Below, piece after piece: positions 17,394 to 27,274 of a stretch of 64,000 nt of DNA. A model generated the notes under the pieces. The model did not search any database and had not been told where the DNA came from. It saw nothing but the letters and a program-made list of their open reading frames with translations. The stretch's first letter is position 1. The number at the start of each line of letters is the position of its first letter. Both the position numbers and the translations under genes were made by a program. This DNA is from Bacteroidaceae bacterium (GTDB taxonomy: Bacteria > Bacteroidota > Bacteroidia > Bacteroidales > Bacteroidaceae), in contig JAKSJD010000007.1 of assembly GCA_024398435.1 (NCBI GenBank), positions 1 to 64,000 on the forward strand. Reading direction: 5' to 3'.

Positions 17394-17903
17394 CTATACC
17401 TTATACCTCTGAGGAATGTAATCGGCACCATAGGTTTTCGTGGCCCAACTAATATAATTGTTGATTTCGGATTCGAGGGCTTCATCCCCCGTTTCAGGAG
17501 CAAACACGATGAGATTTGCCCAGAGATGGTTGGTCTTTTCATCATAATTCACCTGACCAATGCCTGTGCAGACATCATTCCCTGCCCATTCCTCATACGA
17601 TTGCATCGTCTTCTTTGGCATGTAGCCCATGAGTTTTCCATCGTCGCGAACCACTGCCCAAGCCTTTCCGCCATAAGGACTGTCCTGTTCCGTCTTCACG
17701 GCAAATATCATCACTCCAATATCATCCTTATTGATATAATACTTTGCTCGCGCCAATTTTGCACGCCATACCCTTACACTTTGAGAATGAACATACTCGG
17801 GAAACAATGTTTGGATGCGTTGTTTCTCTTTCCGTTCCTTCCTGATAAAGAAGAAATAAATGATTGGCAATGCCACTATTGCTATGAAATATGTTGGAAA
17901 CAC
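17394..17903 (-). CDS. Membrane-anchored protein of unknown function
   Basis: 169 residues, not recognised. One N-terminal membrane helix (YFIAIVALPIIYFFFI, about 4-19) is followed by a positive patch RKERKEKQR, so the rest should face the cytoplasm. The soluble part is mixed alpha/beta with a Lys- and Trp-rich middle (WRAKLARAKYYI, GGKAWAVVRDDGKLMGYMP) and no catalytic motif. It has its own likely -7 box, TATATTTG on the minus strand (18007-18014). It is a single gene flanked by family C repeats downstream. Confidence 0.75.
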   Translation of the reverse strand: MFPTYFIAIVALPIIYFFFIRKERKEKQRIQTLFPEYVHSQSVRVWRAKLARAKYYINKDDIGVMIFAVKTEQDSPYGGKAWAVVRDDGKLMGYMPKKTMQSYEEWAGNDVCTGIGQVNYDEKTNHLWANLIVFAPETGDEALESEINNYISWATKTYGADYIPQRYKV

Positions 17904-18076
17904 CTTGATATTTACTATTTAACTATGTACAAACTTCAGTTCGACGGAGTCAATGTACTAATTCGTTTAACTTGGAATTATATTCCGTTTTGCACTCTTC
18001 GCTTTGCAAATATAGGAATAATTTGGCGGACAGAAGTATCAAAAAGCCATTTTTAACAATCTTTATCATTAAATAT

Positions 18077-18107
18077 TTGCGTAAATAAATATAATTTCGT
18101 AATTTAG
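18077..18107 (+). promoter_or_regulatory. Possible manC promoter
   Basis: TTG (18077-18079), N20, TAATTTAG (18100-18107), one base off the -7 consensus. It is 25 bases before the manC start. Confidence 0.45.
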
Positions 18108-18132
18108 CAAGCTTTTTAAAACTAACAATCGC

Positions 18133-19218
18133 ATGAACAATCAAAACAACTATGTTGTGATTCTGGCCGGCGGCATCGGAACAAGATTGTGGCCAAGCAG
18201 CCGAACTCAGAAACCAAAACAATTTCTCGACATACTGGGCACGGGCTCTACCATGCTCCAAACCACCTACGAAAGATACGCAGAATTCGTACCAAAAGAG
18301 AATATCATCGTCGTTTCAAATGAAATGTACGAAGACCTCACACGCCAACAACTGCCAAGTCTTCCGCAAAAGAACCTATTGCTCGAACCTATCCGACGCA
18401 ATACAGTGCCAAGCGTAACATGGGCAGCAATGCACGTCTACCACAGAAATCCAAATGCATTGATGCTAATCTCGCCTGCCGACCAAATGATTACCGACTA
18501 TGACGCCCTCAAACAAGACATCATGGCTGGATTCAAATACGTTGAAGAGAACCAAAGACTCCTCACACTTGGTATTACTCCTACACGCCCCGAAACCACA
18601 TTCGGATACATTCAGATGGCCGACCAAATGGCCGACAACATATTCAAGGTAAAGAGTTTCACAGAAAAACCAGAAATTGAATTCGCCAACCTCTTCTACG
18701 AAAGCAATGAATTCCTTTGGAACACAGGTCTTTTCATGTGGGCAGCAAAGACTTATCTCGATGCCATAAGAGGGATGTCCGACGATTTCACACAACGAAT
18801 GGAAGCCTTGAAGGACCATATAAAAGCCGGTTCGCCCCTATCACACGTCATCGACGATGCCTTCTCCATCAGCCCAAGCATTCCACTCGAAACGGGTGTA
18901 CTCGAGAAAGTTAATATCGTCGATGTAATGCTCTGCCACTTCGGTTGGCGCGACCTCGGAACATGGAACGAAGTGTTCAACGTCATTCCAAAAGAGAAAA
19001 ACAACAATGCTGTTATCAGTGCCAACGCCCTATTCTATGATTCAGAAGATTGTGTGGTCAAGTTGCCAGAAGGCAAGATAGCAGTCATTCAAGGTCTCAA
19101 GGACTATGTTGTGGTAGAAGAAGACAATGTCCTGATGATTTGCAAGAAAGACGACCAACAGGCAATTCGACATTTCGTCAACGATGTTCAAATCAACATG
19201 GGAGATGATTTCCTATAA
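18133..19218 (+). CDS. manC: Mannose-1-phosphate guanylyltransferase
   Basis: 361 residues, the single-domain type without the isomerase half found in bifunctional ManC. The nucleotide-binding signature GGIGTRLWPSSRTQKPKQFL is at about 14-33, and the sugar-phosphate site FTEKPE at about 180-185. It makes GDP-mannose from mannose-1-phosphate and GTP, the donor for mannosylated and fucosylated glycans of the cell surface. It is a single gene with a terminator shared with the convergent deaminase. Confidence 0.93.
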   Translation: MNNQNNYVVILAGGIGTRLWPSSRTQKPKQFLDILGTGSTMLQTTYERYAEFVPKENIIVVSNEMYEDLTRQQLPSLPQKNLLLEPIRRNTVPSVTWAAMHVYHRNPNALMLISPADQMITDYDALKQDIMAGFKYVEENQRLLTLGITPTRPETTFGYIQMADQMADNIFKVKSFTEKPEIEFANLFYESNEFLWNTGLFMWAAKTYLDAIRGMSDDFTQRMEALKDHIKAGSPLSHVIDDAFSISPSIPLETGVLEKVNIVDVMLCHFGWRDLGTWNEVFNVIPKEKNNNAVISANALFYDSEDCVVKLPEGKIAVIQGLKDYVVVEEDNVLMICKKDDQQAIRHFVNDVQINMGDDFL

Positions 19219-19256
19219 TCCTTGCATAACAAACTATTAGCACACCCATAAACAAC

Positions 19257-19283
19257 AATAAGCCGAGCATTGCCCGGCTTATT
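19257..19283. terminator. Bidirectional terminator between manC and guaD
   Basis: A perfect 9-bp stem AATAAGCCG / CGGCTTATT, with A- and T-rich flanks, lies between convergent genes. Confidence 0.7.
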
Positions 19284-19305
19284 GCTTTATATGCTATCAG
19301 TCAAA

Positions 19306-19770
19306 TCAATACTCCACCTTTTCCGTATTGTTTCTCCAAGCATCAAAGGCAGCCATCGCCTCTTTCGGGAGAAGTTCTTCCGTCTTCAGCTTTCTCTCCT
19401 GTGGTTCGAGAGCCAATTCCTTATAGATGAACTCATCGCTGAATCCGATTTCATCTGCATCATGTTGGTTGCATCCATAATAAAGATGGTCGAGATGAGC
19501 CCAATAGATGGCACCGAGACACATTGGACAAGGTTCGCAAGAAGAATAAATCTCACATCCATCCAATTGGAAAGTGTTCAACTTCTGACAAGCTGCACGT
19601 ATGGCTTGCACTTCAGCATGAGCCGTAGGGTCGTTGTTTGGAGTGACGCGATTAACTCCTGTTGCTACTATTTCATTGTCCTTCACGATGACAGCACCGA
19701 AAGGTCCGCCACCATTCTCTACATTTTCTACTGCCAATTGAATGGCCAACTTCATGTATTTCTCATTCAT
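19306..19770 (-). CDS. guaD: Guanine deaminase-type nucleoside deaminase
   Basis: 154 residues, the cytidine-deaminase fold. Zinc ligands and the catalytic glutamate are seen in HAEVQAIRAAC (about 50-60) and PCPMCLGAIYWA (about 81-92). The length and the C-terminal half (GCNQHDADEIGFSDEFIYKE) match B. subtilis-type GuaD, which converts guanine to xanthine, better than tRNA deaminase TadA. A TadA-like role cannot be wholly excluded. Its own promoter lies at 19833-19863. Confidence 0.85.
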   Translation of the reverse strand: MNEKYMKLAIQLAVENVENGGGPFGAVIVKDNEIVATGVNRVTPNNDPTAHAEVQAIRAACQKLNTFQLDGCEIYSSCEPCPMCLGAIYWAHLDHLYYGCNQHDADEIGFSDEFIYKELALEPQERKLKTEELLPKEAMAAFDAWRNNTEKVEY

Positions 19771-19832
19771 ATCTTGTCCGTATTAAGTTTCTTCTTCCCA
19801 CGTTTATGGGCTTTGATTATGGTTTTACCTTG

Positions 19833-19863
19833 CAAATATAGAGAATTTTTATCATTCTGCCAA
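19833..19863 (-). promoter_or_regulatory. guaD promoter
   Basis: Minus strand TTG (19861-19863), N20, TATATTTG (19833-19840). The leader is about 55 bases. Confidence 0.7.
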
Positions 19864-19906
19864 TTATTTGACAGAAGATTTTCAAACAAAGAGCAAAACA
19901 GATAAG

Positions 19907-19949
19907 CTGACAAAGAAAAGGGAGTTGTGATACGCAACACAACTCCCTT
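19907..19949 (-). terminator. Terminator of the 980-residue secreted protein gene
   Basis: A perfect 12-bp stem AAGGGAGTTGTG (19918-19929) / CACAACTCCCTT (19938-19949), followed on the minus strand by TTTCTTTGT. Confidence 0.75.
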
Positions 19950-20008
19950 GGATTAGACAAAACCGATTCTCCTAATTTGGTCGTCTAATTATTGTCGAAA
20001 TTAATCGA

Positions 20009-22951
20009 TTACTTTACGAGGAACTTCTGACCATTCTGGATGTAGAGGCCCTTAGCTGGAGCCTTAACTGCACGACCAGAGAGATCGAAGATCTTGCCTG
20101 ACTTGATTGTAGATTCTGCTGTCTCTACCTTTTCGATAGCATCAGGAATTGTGATGTCATCGAATGATACGCAATAGAGGTGGCAGTTATCAATCTTGAA
20201 CCAACCTGCACCGTCGTGTGGATGTTCTACACCTGCAGCGTTCTTATTGTTTGTGCGGAAACCAATCTTAGCAACTCCGTCTTCACCAACATAGAAGCGA
20301 ACTTCCATATGGCGAGGGACTGATGTATAGTCGTAACTTACATCATTGTCGTATCCTGCATAAGAGAAGAATGAGATGTCAGGGTTAGTGTTGAGAGATT
20401 CAAGAGTCTGTGAGTAGAGCATATCCTCTGTGAAGTTGTCACCATAGTCTGATTCGCGAGCCCACATCTGAATGTGATTGTTAGCGAAGAGGCGCTGAGT
20501 TGTGATACAGTTGCCTGACCAGTCGTACTGAACCATTACGTCAGCTGTGAAGAGATAGATACCCTTAGGGAGTTTCAATGTCTGAGAGAGTTCAACTTCT
20601 GGTACATTTCCGTTCCAAACACCGAAGAGGTGAGTTCCGTCTGTTGGCTGCTTATCATAGTGAACTTCGTCAATTGTTACGTCGATACCACCGTCGCCTT
20701 CATTGATTGCACACCATGACTGGATGCCGGCTGCATTGATATCCTGTACTGTATGTACTTCTGCGCCACCTACTGTAAGGTTCCAACCGTTTGGTACATT
20801 AGCAACACCACCACTGCTTTGGCCGTTCTGGCTTGAGAGGTCTTCGAAGCTATTGTTCTTGATATAGCCTGTAAGGTCGCTTCCTGGTTCGATTGGGTCT
20901 GACTTAAGACATGCTTCGAGAGCATCAGCAAGCTGCTGGATAGCTGCTTCTACTTCTTCGACTGTCTCGTATGCTCCGTCTTCCCAGTTTGCAGTAACGT
21001 CCATGATAACATCACCGAATTCGCCTGCACCAAGCTTATCTTCGTTTTCAAGAAGTGCTTCTTCTGAATTGATGATAGCATCATAGAGCTTGTTGTAAGC
21101 CTGTACCATTGCATTGAATTCTCCGATGAAGTCCTTTGTGCTGAGGATTGCTGCATCGATTGCTTCTGGTTCTGATGTTTCATCGAATGCGCGGTTAGCT
21201 GCAACAACTGCTTCTGCCTGTTCCTTAACTGATTCTGGAATAACGAGGTCGATGTCTTCTACGAGTGCATCAATCTTATCTGTGAAGTAGTTGAGCATTT
21301 CGAGAGCGTCTTCAACATTGTAACCTTCCTTGATGATGCGGAAGTTATCAACCTTGAACCAACCATCACCACCTGCGCCGTTTGATTCTGTACGCAATGC
21401 AGCAGCGATGTTAGAGTCTGTACGAACACCGAATGTGAGTGTTCCGTCGAACACGTAAGCTCTTACTTCCATTTCCTGAAGTTCTGTATCGGTTGTAGGT
21501 TCTGTAAGTCCCTGGAATCCGTAAACTTCAGTTTGGTCAAGTTGAGTTTCATCATAATCGGCAGCATCTGCAAAGTAAGTTGAGTTGAGGTTTGCGAAGA
21601 TGCGCTGAGTTGTACGACGTGAACCGTTGCCATTAGCACCTACCATGAGAGCCGCCTTAACGGTATATGTACCATTGTCAAGGTTTTCGATTGTCTGGCT
21701 GAGTTCATAGCTTGGGATGCTTCCATTCCAAATACCGAAGATATTTGAACCGTCCTTAGCACCAGTAGCATCGCCGTTGATTCCGTGCCATGCGCCGAAA
21801 CCTGCTGCACGAACATCGTCAGCTGTTACGAGCTGTACTCCGTTTGCATATACATTCCATCCTGTTGGAGCACCTTCAATACCGCTGGTTGTGTTTCCAT
21901 TCTGTGAAGAAAGGTCTTCGAATGACATGTTCTGTCCGAGGCTTGTGATTTCACCGTTGCCTGCGTTGTAGTTTGTGAGAGCATTGTTGAGGGCATCGAT
22001 TGCGTTCTGAACATCTTCAGCTGATGTGAGAGAAAGCTGTCCCTTTGCAGTTTCGAGGGCTGCAAGGAGTACTCGGTCTTCAGCTTCGAGTGCTTCTACC
22101 TTTTCAATAAGAAGGTTGAGAGCAATCTTATTATTGATCATTGCCTTGATGTTTTCAGCATCTTCTGAGAAGAATTCTTCGCCATTGTAGATTGCTACAC
22201 AAGCATTGTATGTTACATCGTAGTTGCCTTCTTCGCCATTTACTACATAATTGTTGTAGAAGTTGTTGATAGCGTCGCAAGCACCTGCCTTGTCCCAATA
22301 CTCTGCATAGTTTACTGCATCTACGAGCATCCAGTTACATGTAGTTGAGTCAGCAAAAACATAGAGGTCGCTGTATTCGCTAACATATACAGGATCACCG
22401 TATTCATCTTTGAGTGGACCTCCGTAGAAGTCTGGATACCACTGACCGCCATTGACTGGTTCGTTGGCAACAATGTATTCGTTGCCACCGTTCATGTGGA
22501 GGTGGAGTCCGATACAGTTAGTGTTGTTGCCTTCGCCTACCTTAAAGCGGAATTCATTAGCTGAAACCTGTTCAACATAGAACTTAGGAACAACTTCTGG
22601 ATCTGGGCACTCTGTGATAATTCTTGAATGGAGGTTGTCTGTTCCGCTAGGAATAACCATGTACTTAACAGTTTCGTCTGTAAGCACTTCCTGGAATGAC
22701 CATGAACCGTCTTCGTTAGCAATTGCAGTGAATGCAACATGGTTTTGCTCACTTGCATTGTTGTAATAGAGAGCACCGTCCCAGCTTGTGTGGCCGAGCC
22801 AATTTGTGAGTTTGTGAACGTTTTGGAAGAGATAAGACTGTCCGTCGGTGATACTTGACACACCAACTGGAGGCTCTACCTGAGCGTTCAAACTGATGCT
22901 TGCTGCAAGGAAAGCAACGAGCATTACAACTTTCGAGTAAAACTTCATCAT
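20009..22951 (-). CDS. Large secreted protein with duplicated CBM-like domains and C-terminal sorting module
   Basis: 980 residues. A signal peptide (VVMLVAFLAASISLNAQ, about 8-24) is followed by a beta-rich domain (about 30-215) and a helical FIVAR-like segment (about 285-335). A first jelly-roll-like domain begins at MSFEDLSSQNG (about 340-545). A second helical segment (about 545-680) and a second copy of the domain from SFEDLSSQNG (about 697-925) follow. Both copies share GWN, LFGVWNG or IFGIWNG, ELSQT, TTQR(I/L)FAN and GWFK(V/I)DN. The C-terminus (IFDLSGRAVKAPAKGLYI) is a Prevotella-type sorting domain, probably for type IX secretion. No catalytic domain is seen; carbohydrate binding or adhesion is inferred. 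ATG ATG at the start leaves a one-codon choice. Confidence 0.88.
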   Translation of the reverse strand: MMKFYSKVVMLVAFLAASISLNAQVEPPVGVSSITDGQSYLFQNVHKLTNWLGHTSWDGALYYNNASEQNHVAFTAIANEDGSWSFQEVLTDETVKYMVIPSGTDNLHSRIITECPDPEVVPKFYVEQVSANEFRFKVGEGNNTNCIGLHLHMNGGNEYIVANEPVNGGQWYPDFYGGPLKDEYGDPVYVSEYSDLYVFADSTTCNWMLVDAVNYAEYWDKAGACDAINNFYNNYVVNGEEGNYDVTYNACVAIYNGEEFFSEDAENIKAMINNKIALNLLIEKVEALEAEDRVLLAALETAKGQLSLTSAEDVQNAIDALNNALTNYNAGNGEITSLGQNMSFEDLSSQNGNTTSGIEGAPTGWNVYANGVQLVTADDVRAAGFGAWHGINGDATGAKDGSNIFGIWNGSIPSYELSQTIENLDNGTYTVKAALMVGANGNGSRRTTQRIFANLNSTYFADAADYDETQLDQTEVYGFQGLTEPTTDTELQEMEVRAYVFDGTLTFGVRTDSNIAAALRTESNGAGGDGWFKVDNFRIIKEGYNVEDALEMLNYFTDKIDALVEDIDLVIPESVKEQAEAVVAANRAFDETSEPEAIDAAILSTKDFIGEFNAMVQAYNKLYDAIINSEEALLENEDKLGAGEFGDVIMDVTANWEDGAYETVEEVEAAIQQLADALEACLKSDPIEPGSDLTGYIKNNSFEDLSSQNGQSSGGVANVPNGWNLTVGGAEVHTVQDINAAGIQSWCAINEGDGGIDVTIDEVHYDKQPTDGTHLFGVWNGNVPEVELSQTLKLPKGIYLFTADVMVQYDWSGNCITTQRLFANNHIQMWARESDYGDNFTEDMLYSQTLESLNTNPDISFFSYAGYDNDVSYDYTSVPRHMEVRFYVGEDGVAKIGFRTNNKNAAGVEHPHDGAGWFKIDNCHLYCVSFDDITIPDAIEKVETAESTIKSGKIFDLSGRAVKAPAKGLYIQNGQKFLVK

Positions 22952-23235
22952 AATTTTGATAAATTAAAAGGTTATTGAACTTGATTAAAAAAACTTAGTT
23001 TTATGGTGCAAATATACACATTATTATTCATACGCGCGCTACGTTTTTAATATAATATGTGTTTTTTGTCACATCTTTACTCAAAACATATCGGCATTGT
23101 CAATTAATTCACAAGAACAACTCCATCACGAATGCATCAACCAGTTGTTTCGAGCAAATAAAACTTTGGGAATTTCCCTTCTTCCAAAACCTGTTTTAGT
23201 AAGCAACATTTCCTCTTTCATTTAGAAACATTTTT

Positions 23236-23324
23236 AAATCAGCGACGCCGTTTCACTAAATTACGTACGCTGTTTATTTAGGTTTCGACGCCGTTTAATT
23301 AAATTGCGACGCTGTTTTAAGAAT
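23236..23324. repeat. 89-bp intergenic element, family A copy 2
   Basis: AAATCAG leader, then units of 21, 22 and 21 bp (from 23243, 23264, 23286) and the terminal CGACGCTGTTTTAAGAAT. The ends TTAAATCAGCGACG and CGACGCTGTTTTAA are near-perfect inverted repeats. It lies in the 545-bp gap between the divergent secreted-protein gene and engB. The only other signals I see there are a minus-strand TATATTTG (23009-23016) for the secreted protein and the engB promoter. Confidence 0.88.
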
Positions 23325-23439
23325 CTTTCAACAGAAACAAGACTTTTCTCCCACATTATCTATATAATTATTATGGCTAAACTCATGAATGCTCCATTCC
23401 ACTATTCGTCCCTAAACTGAAGAATCTTGCTGGTTTATT

Positions 23440-23469
23440 TTGCCGTTAGCAGTTTTTTCCGTATCTTTG
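23440..23469 (+). promoter_or_regulatory. engB promoter
   Basis: TTG (23440-23442), exactly 19 bases, TATCTTTG (23462-23469). It rules out any engB start upstream of about 23475. Confidence 0.8.
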
Positions 23470-23496
23470 CAGCGCAAAAACCAAACAATCCAACTC

Positions 23497-24093
23497 ATGA
23501 TCATCAAGTCAGCACAGTTTAAGCAAAGCAGCCCAAGGGCCGACATGTGTCCTTCCACCGACCTTCCCGAATATGCTTTCATAGGAAGGTCGAACGTAGG
23601 AAAGTCGAGCCTCATCAACATGCTCACTGGCAAGAACAAGCTGGCAATGACATCGAGCACACCGGGTAAGACTATGCTCATCAACCACTTCATCATCAAC
23701 GACAAGTGGTGGCTCGTCGATCTGCCTGGTTACGGATTTGCACAGAGAGGAAAACGCGAGATGGACAAACTGTGGAACCTCATTTCCCACTATGTTCTCG
23801 ACAGAATGGAACTCACATGTCTCTTCGTCCTGATCGATGTTCGCCACGAACCACAAAAGAAAGACCTCGAGTTTCTTCAGTTCCTCGGAGAGAATAGAGT
23901 GCCTTTCTCAATCGTCTTCACAAAAGCCGACAAACTCAGCATTTCAAAGGCCAAGGCAAATGCCGAAAGCTACATGAACTCGCTGAAAGACCAATGGGAA
24001 GAACTCCCTCCATATTTCCTCACAAGCGCAACAAGCCGACTCGGCAAAGACGAATTACTCGATTATATCGACTCAATCAACGCGTCTTTATAA
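23497..24093 (+). CDS. engB: Ribosome biogenesis GTPase EngB/YsxC
   Basis: 198 residues. G motifs: GRSNVGKSS (G1, about 29-37), TPGKT (G2), DLPGYG (G3), TKADK (G4) and TSA (G5). It is an essential GTPase acting in assembly of the 50S subunit. The ATG at 23497 is chosen because a full promoter overlaps the possible upstream extension. It is an isolated gene in front of rho, which has a separate promoter. Confidence 0.94.
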   Translation: MIIKSAQFKQSSPRADMCPSTDLPEYAFIGRSNVGKSSLINMLTGKNKLAMTSSTPGKTMLINHFIINDKWWLVDLPGYGFAQRGKREMDKLWNLISHYVLDRMELTCLFVLIDVRHEPQKKDLEFLQFLGENRVPFSIVFTKADKLSISKAKANAESYMNSLKDQWEELPPYFLTSATSRLGKDELLDYIDSINASL

Positions 24094-24111
24094 AAAAAAC
24101 CGCAAAAAATT

Positions 24112-24141
24112 TTGTCCGTTAAAGGATTTGTACTATCTTTG
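24112..24141 (+). promoter_or_regulatory. rho promoter
   Basis: TTG (24112-24114), exactly 19 bases, TATCTTTG (24134-24141). It gives a leader of about 210 bases before rho, long for this genome. Confidence 0.8.
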
Positions 24142-24218
24142 CAGACGATTTAGGATTTATAATCACATATAACATCCCCACACTTTTCATTTTTGCATCA
24201 AATTCCGACAAACTTTCT

Positions 24219-24362
24219 ATGCCCTTAATAGGCACTTTCTCAGGAATCATGCGCAATGGAATAGTACGACAAATCATTTCCAAACATCAACGAGCAAGCA
24301 TTTATGCCCTCACACCAGTAAGCAACAACAAAGTAGAAACTATAATATCAATACAAATATGA
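24219..24362 (+). CDS. Possible rho leader peptide (47 codons)
   Basis: A small ORF inside the rho leader ([20 protein letters not shown] at its N-terminus). Its stop TGA overlaps the rho start as ATGA, the arrangement of translational coupling. E. coli rho also has a leader ORF (rhoL), but I see no sequence likeness. No strong Shine-Dalgarno is present, as is normal in Bacteroidetes. It could be chance, since the frame is open through the whole leader. Confidence 0.35.
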   Translation: MPLIGTFSGIMRNGIVRQIISKHQRASIYALTPVSNNKVETIISIQI

Positions 24363-26428
24363 TACACATAGAAGATTTGAAAAAGAAAGACTTGGCCGAG
24401 CTCAACGAAATAGCTACCGAACTCGGAATCGACACCAAGAAGATGAACCAACAAGACTTGATTTACGCAATCATAGATAAATCCGCAACTCTATCAGCTG
24501 CACAAAAGGCCTCAAGCGACAAGCCAAAGAAGCGTCAACGCATCAAGGCAGTCGACCACGTTTACTCTGCCGACCAACTCAATGCAAAGAAAATTGACAA
24601 GCCTGCAGTGGCTGTAGCCAACAACTCCCTATTCAACGACCTCTCATTCGAAGACATCGAAATCCTCGACAAGACAGAAAGAGAGCGCGAAGCCGCAGCA
24701 AAACAGCAAAAGGCAGAAGAACCAAAGGCGGAACCAATGGTAGAAAAGGCTGAAGAACCAGCTGTAGAAACACCAAAGAAAAAACGCGGACGCCCTCGCA
24801 AGACACAAGAGGAAGAAGCTGTAGAAACGGTAACAAGCGAAACGAAAGCAGCAGCAGAACCAGCCGAAGAAGCTGCAACAGAGGAACCCGTTGCTGAAAC
24901 TCCAAAGAAAAAGCGCGGTCGCCCTCGCAAGACACAAGAGCCAACCGAAGAAGACAGCATAATTGAAAGTTCACTCGTCGAAGTAGAAAGCGAAAGCAAC
25001 ACACAGATGGCTAATGCCGAAATGCAGGAAGTAGAAAAAGCAAACAACGATTTCTCCGTTCCAACATCAAAGGCTCCACTCATGGCAAACGAATTCGACG
25101 ATGGTTCAGACTTCATCATTCTCGAAGACATCCCTATGGAAGACATAGGCGTAGACAATCAACCTATCAGCTTCTTCGATAAATACAAGAACGATCAGAA
25201 AGAAGAGGAACCTGCAAGAACAAACATACAGGAAAAGCCATTCGAGCAAGTCAACTTCGACCAACCTGCAGAAGAAGAATACGAAGACGACTTCAACGAA
25301 CCATACGACCTCGTTGGACTTATCGTCACAAGCGGAGTTCTCGATGTAGCAAACGAAGGTTACGGATTCCTCCGCAGCAGCGACTACAACTACCTTTCTT
25401 CTCCTGACGACATCTACATCAACCAGTCACAAATCAAGCACTACGGACTTAAGACCGGCGACATCGTAGAAGGTGCTATCCGACCTCCACGTGAAGGTGA
25501 GAAATTCTTCCCAATGGTACGCATCGACAAGATAAACGGATGCGACCCATCTGTTGTTCGCGACAGAGTTCCATTCGAATACCTCACCCCACTCTTCCCT
25601 GACGAGAAGTTCACCCTTTGCAGCGGAAAGAACGACAGCCCTACAAGCCGAATCGTCGACCTATTCGCCCCAATCGGAAAAGGACAACGTGCACTCATCG
25701 TGGCACAGCCAAAGACAGGTAAGACAATGCTGATGAAAGATATTGCAAACTCTATCTCTCGCAACCATCCGGAAGCTTACCTCATGATGCTCCTTATCGA
25801 CGAACGTCCGGAAGAAGTAACAGATATGGCTCGAACAGTAAATGCAGAAGTCATTGCAAGTACATTCGATGCACCAGCAGAAAATCACGTAAAGATAGCC
25901 AACCTCGTACTTGAAAAGGCAAAACGCATGGTAGAATGCGGTCACGATGTAGTAATCTTCCTCGACTCCATCACACGTCTTGCCCGCGCCTACAACACCG
26001 TAAGCCCTGCAAGTGGTAAAGTTCTCACCGGTGGTGTTGATGCAAATGCCCTCCAAAAGCCTAAACGCTTCTTCGGAGCTGCACGAAACATCGAAGGCGG
26101 AGGCTCGCTCACAATCATTGCAACTGCTTTGGTCGACACTGGTTCAAAGATGGACGAAGTAATCTTCGAGGAATTCAAGGGAACAGGTAACTCTGAAATT
26201 CAGCTCGACAGAGCCCTTTCAAACAAGCGCGTATTCCCTTCAATCAACCTCATTGCTTCTTCTACTCGTCGCGACGACTTGCTTCAGGATCAATACACAA
26301 TCCAAAGAATGTGGGTTTTGAGAAAGCACCTTGCCGACATGACCAACTTAGAGTCAATGGATCTCATGCTCAATCATATCTCACGAACAGTAGACAACCA
26401 GGAGTTCCTTGCAACAATGAACGGATAA
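24359..26428 (+). CDS. rho: Transcription termination factor Rho, with long acidic insertion
   Basis: 689 residues against 419 in E. coli. The Rho N-terminal helical domain (about 1-45) is followed by a 250-residue low-complexity acidic insert. The insert carries two AT-hook-like [11 protein letters not shown] motifs (about 140-150 and 183-193). Next come the cold-shock-like RNA-binding domain (about 315-390) and the RecA-type ATPase with Walker A PKTGKT near 451-456 and [12 protein letters not shown]. It is a hexameric RNA helicase that ends transcription. Extended Rho is usual in Bacteroidetes. The insert may bind nucleic acid or drive condensation; that is inference. Confidence 0.96.
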   Translation: MIHIEDLKKKDLAELNEIATELGIDTKKMNQQDLIYAIIDKSATLSAAQKASSDKPKKRQRIKAVDHVYSADQLNAKKIDKPAVAVANNSLFNDLSFEDIEILDKTEREREAAAKQQKAEEPKAEPMVEKAEEPAVETPKKKRGRPRKTQEEEAVETVTSETKAAAEPAEEAATEEPVAETPKKKRGRPRKTQEPTEEDSIIESSLVEVESESNTQMANAEMQEVEKANNDFSVPTSKAPLMANEFDDGSDFIILEDIPMEDIGVDNQPISFFDKYKNDQKEEEPARTNIQEKPFEQVNFDQPAEEEYEDDFNEPYDLVGLIVTSGVLDVANEGYGFLRSSDYNYLSSPDDIYINQSQIKHYGLKTGDIVEGAIRPPREGEKFFPMVRIDKINGCDPSVVRDRVPFEYLTPLFPDEKFTLCSGKNDSPTSRIVDLFAPIGKGQRALIVAQPKTGKTMLMKDIANSISRNHPEAYLMMLLIDERPEEVTDMARTVNAEVIASTFDAPAENHVKIANLVLEKAKRMVECGHDVVIFLDSITRLARAYNTVSPASGKVLTGGVDANALQKPKRFFGAARNIEGGGSLTIIATALVDTGSKMDEVIFEEFKGTGNSEIQLDRALSNKRVFPSINLIASSTRRDDLLQDQYTIQRMWVLRKHLADMTNLESMDLMLNHISRTVDNQEFLATMNG

Positions 26429-26480
26429 ATATTATTTCGAGAATTCCTAGAATATCTAGAGTTCCTAGAGCATCAATCAA

Positions 26481-26515
26481 TAAAGGCAGGCAATTCATTC
26501 GAATTCCTGCCTTTA
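26481..26515. terminator. Terminator between rho and the convergent lipoprotein gene
   Basis: The stem TAAAGGCAGG / CCTGCCTTTA has an inner AATTC/GAATT extension, with T-rich flanks. Confidence 0.7.
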
Positions 26516-26538
26516 CTATTTTATCATATATTGATATC

Positions 26539-27252
26539 TTACTGTCCGTTTACACGTTGGAAATATTCCTTCACATAATGATTCTTCTTGAATTCATCAG
26601 GAGCCATTGAATATATTTCGTCAATCTGAGGAGTAGTTGTTGGGAAACCATAAAACTCTTCAGCTTCATAGCATAAGCGCATAAACCATGTGATGCCAAG
26701 AGCATTGTCAAAGTTATCCATGACAAAATGTGTATCAATCTTATCGAGAGCATTTTGAAGACGAAGTTCCTCTTCTCCGAGTTCCTGCAATATCTCTTCT
26801 GAAGAATAACCATCAAGATACATCATTGATTCCTTGTGAGGCAACTCATCATACAACATCTTGAGCGAATCACGCTCTGTAAGGAAAGTATAAAGCTTAT
26901 CATTGAGAGGCGTTCCTGATATTTTCACCTGATTATTCTCTATATCGATTGCAAGCTCTCCCGATTCCAATACGATTGGGAAATTATCGTCACCCATATA
27001 AAGGCGAACCATCATGATACTGTCAACATTGCCGTCCATATGGAACTTACCGTGAACAACCTCACACGAATCGATAGGACTGAAATCAGCTCCTTCATCA
27101 AGTCGCACAATATATGCCATAGTTCCATCGCTTATAGGTTGCGAAAGACTTCCGTTGATTACATATTCAGTCATTCTGTTCGAGCATCCCATAAGGATAA
27201 GTGGCAGGAACAACAACACATTTCCAATTCGTTTCATATTCTTAGTTATCAT
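26539..27252 (-). CDS. DUF4369-type lipoprotein
   Basis: 237 residues from the first ATG; a second ATG at 27237 (MKRIGNVLL) is equally good. The signal peptide ends in a lipobox LMGC, so it is probably a lipoprotein. The N-terminal region (YVINGSLSQPISDGTMAYIV, then SCEVVHGKFHMDG) is of the DUF4369 type, which often precedes thioredoxin-like domains in Bacteroidetes. No CxxC thioredoxin motif follows here. Last gene of the 32158-26539 run. Role unknown. Confidence 0.8.
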   Translation of the reverse strand: MITKNMKRIGNVLLFLPLILMGCSNRMTEYVINGSLSQPISDGTMAYIVRLDEGADFSPIDSCEVVHGKFHMDGNVDSIMMVRLYMGDDNFPIVLESGELAIDIENNQVKISGTPLNDKLYTFLTERDSLKMLYDELPHKESMMYLDGYSSEEILQELGEEELRLQNALDKIDTHFVMDNFDNALGITWFMRLCYEAEEFYGFPTTTPQIDEIYSMAPDEFKKNHYVKEYFQRVNGQ

Positions 27253-27274
27253 ATTTCCTTATCAATATATATTG

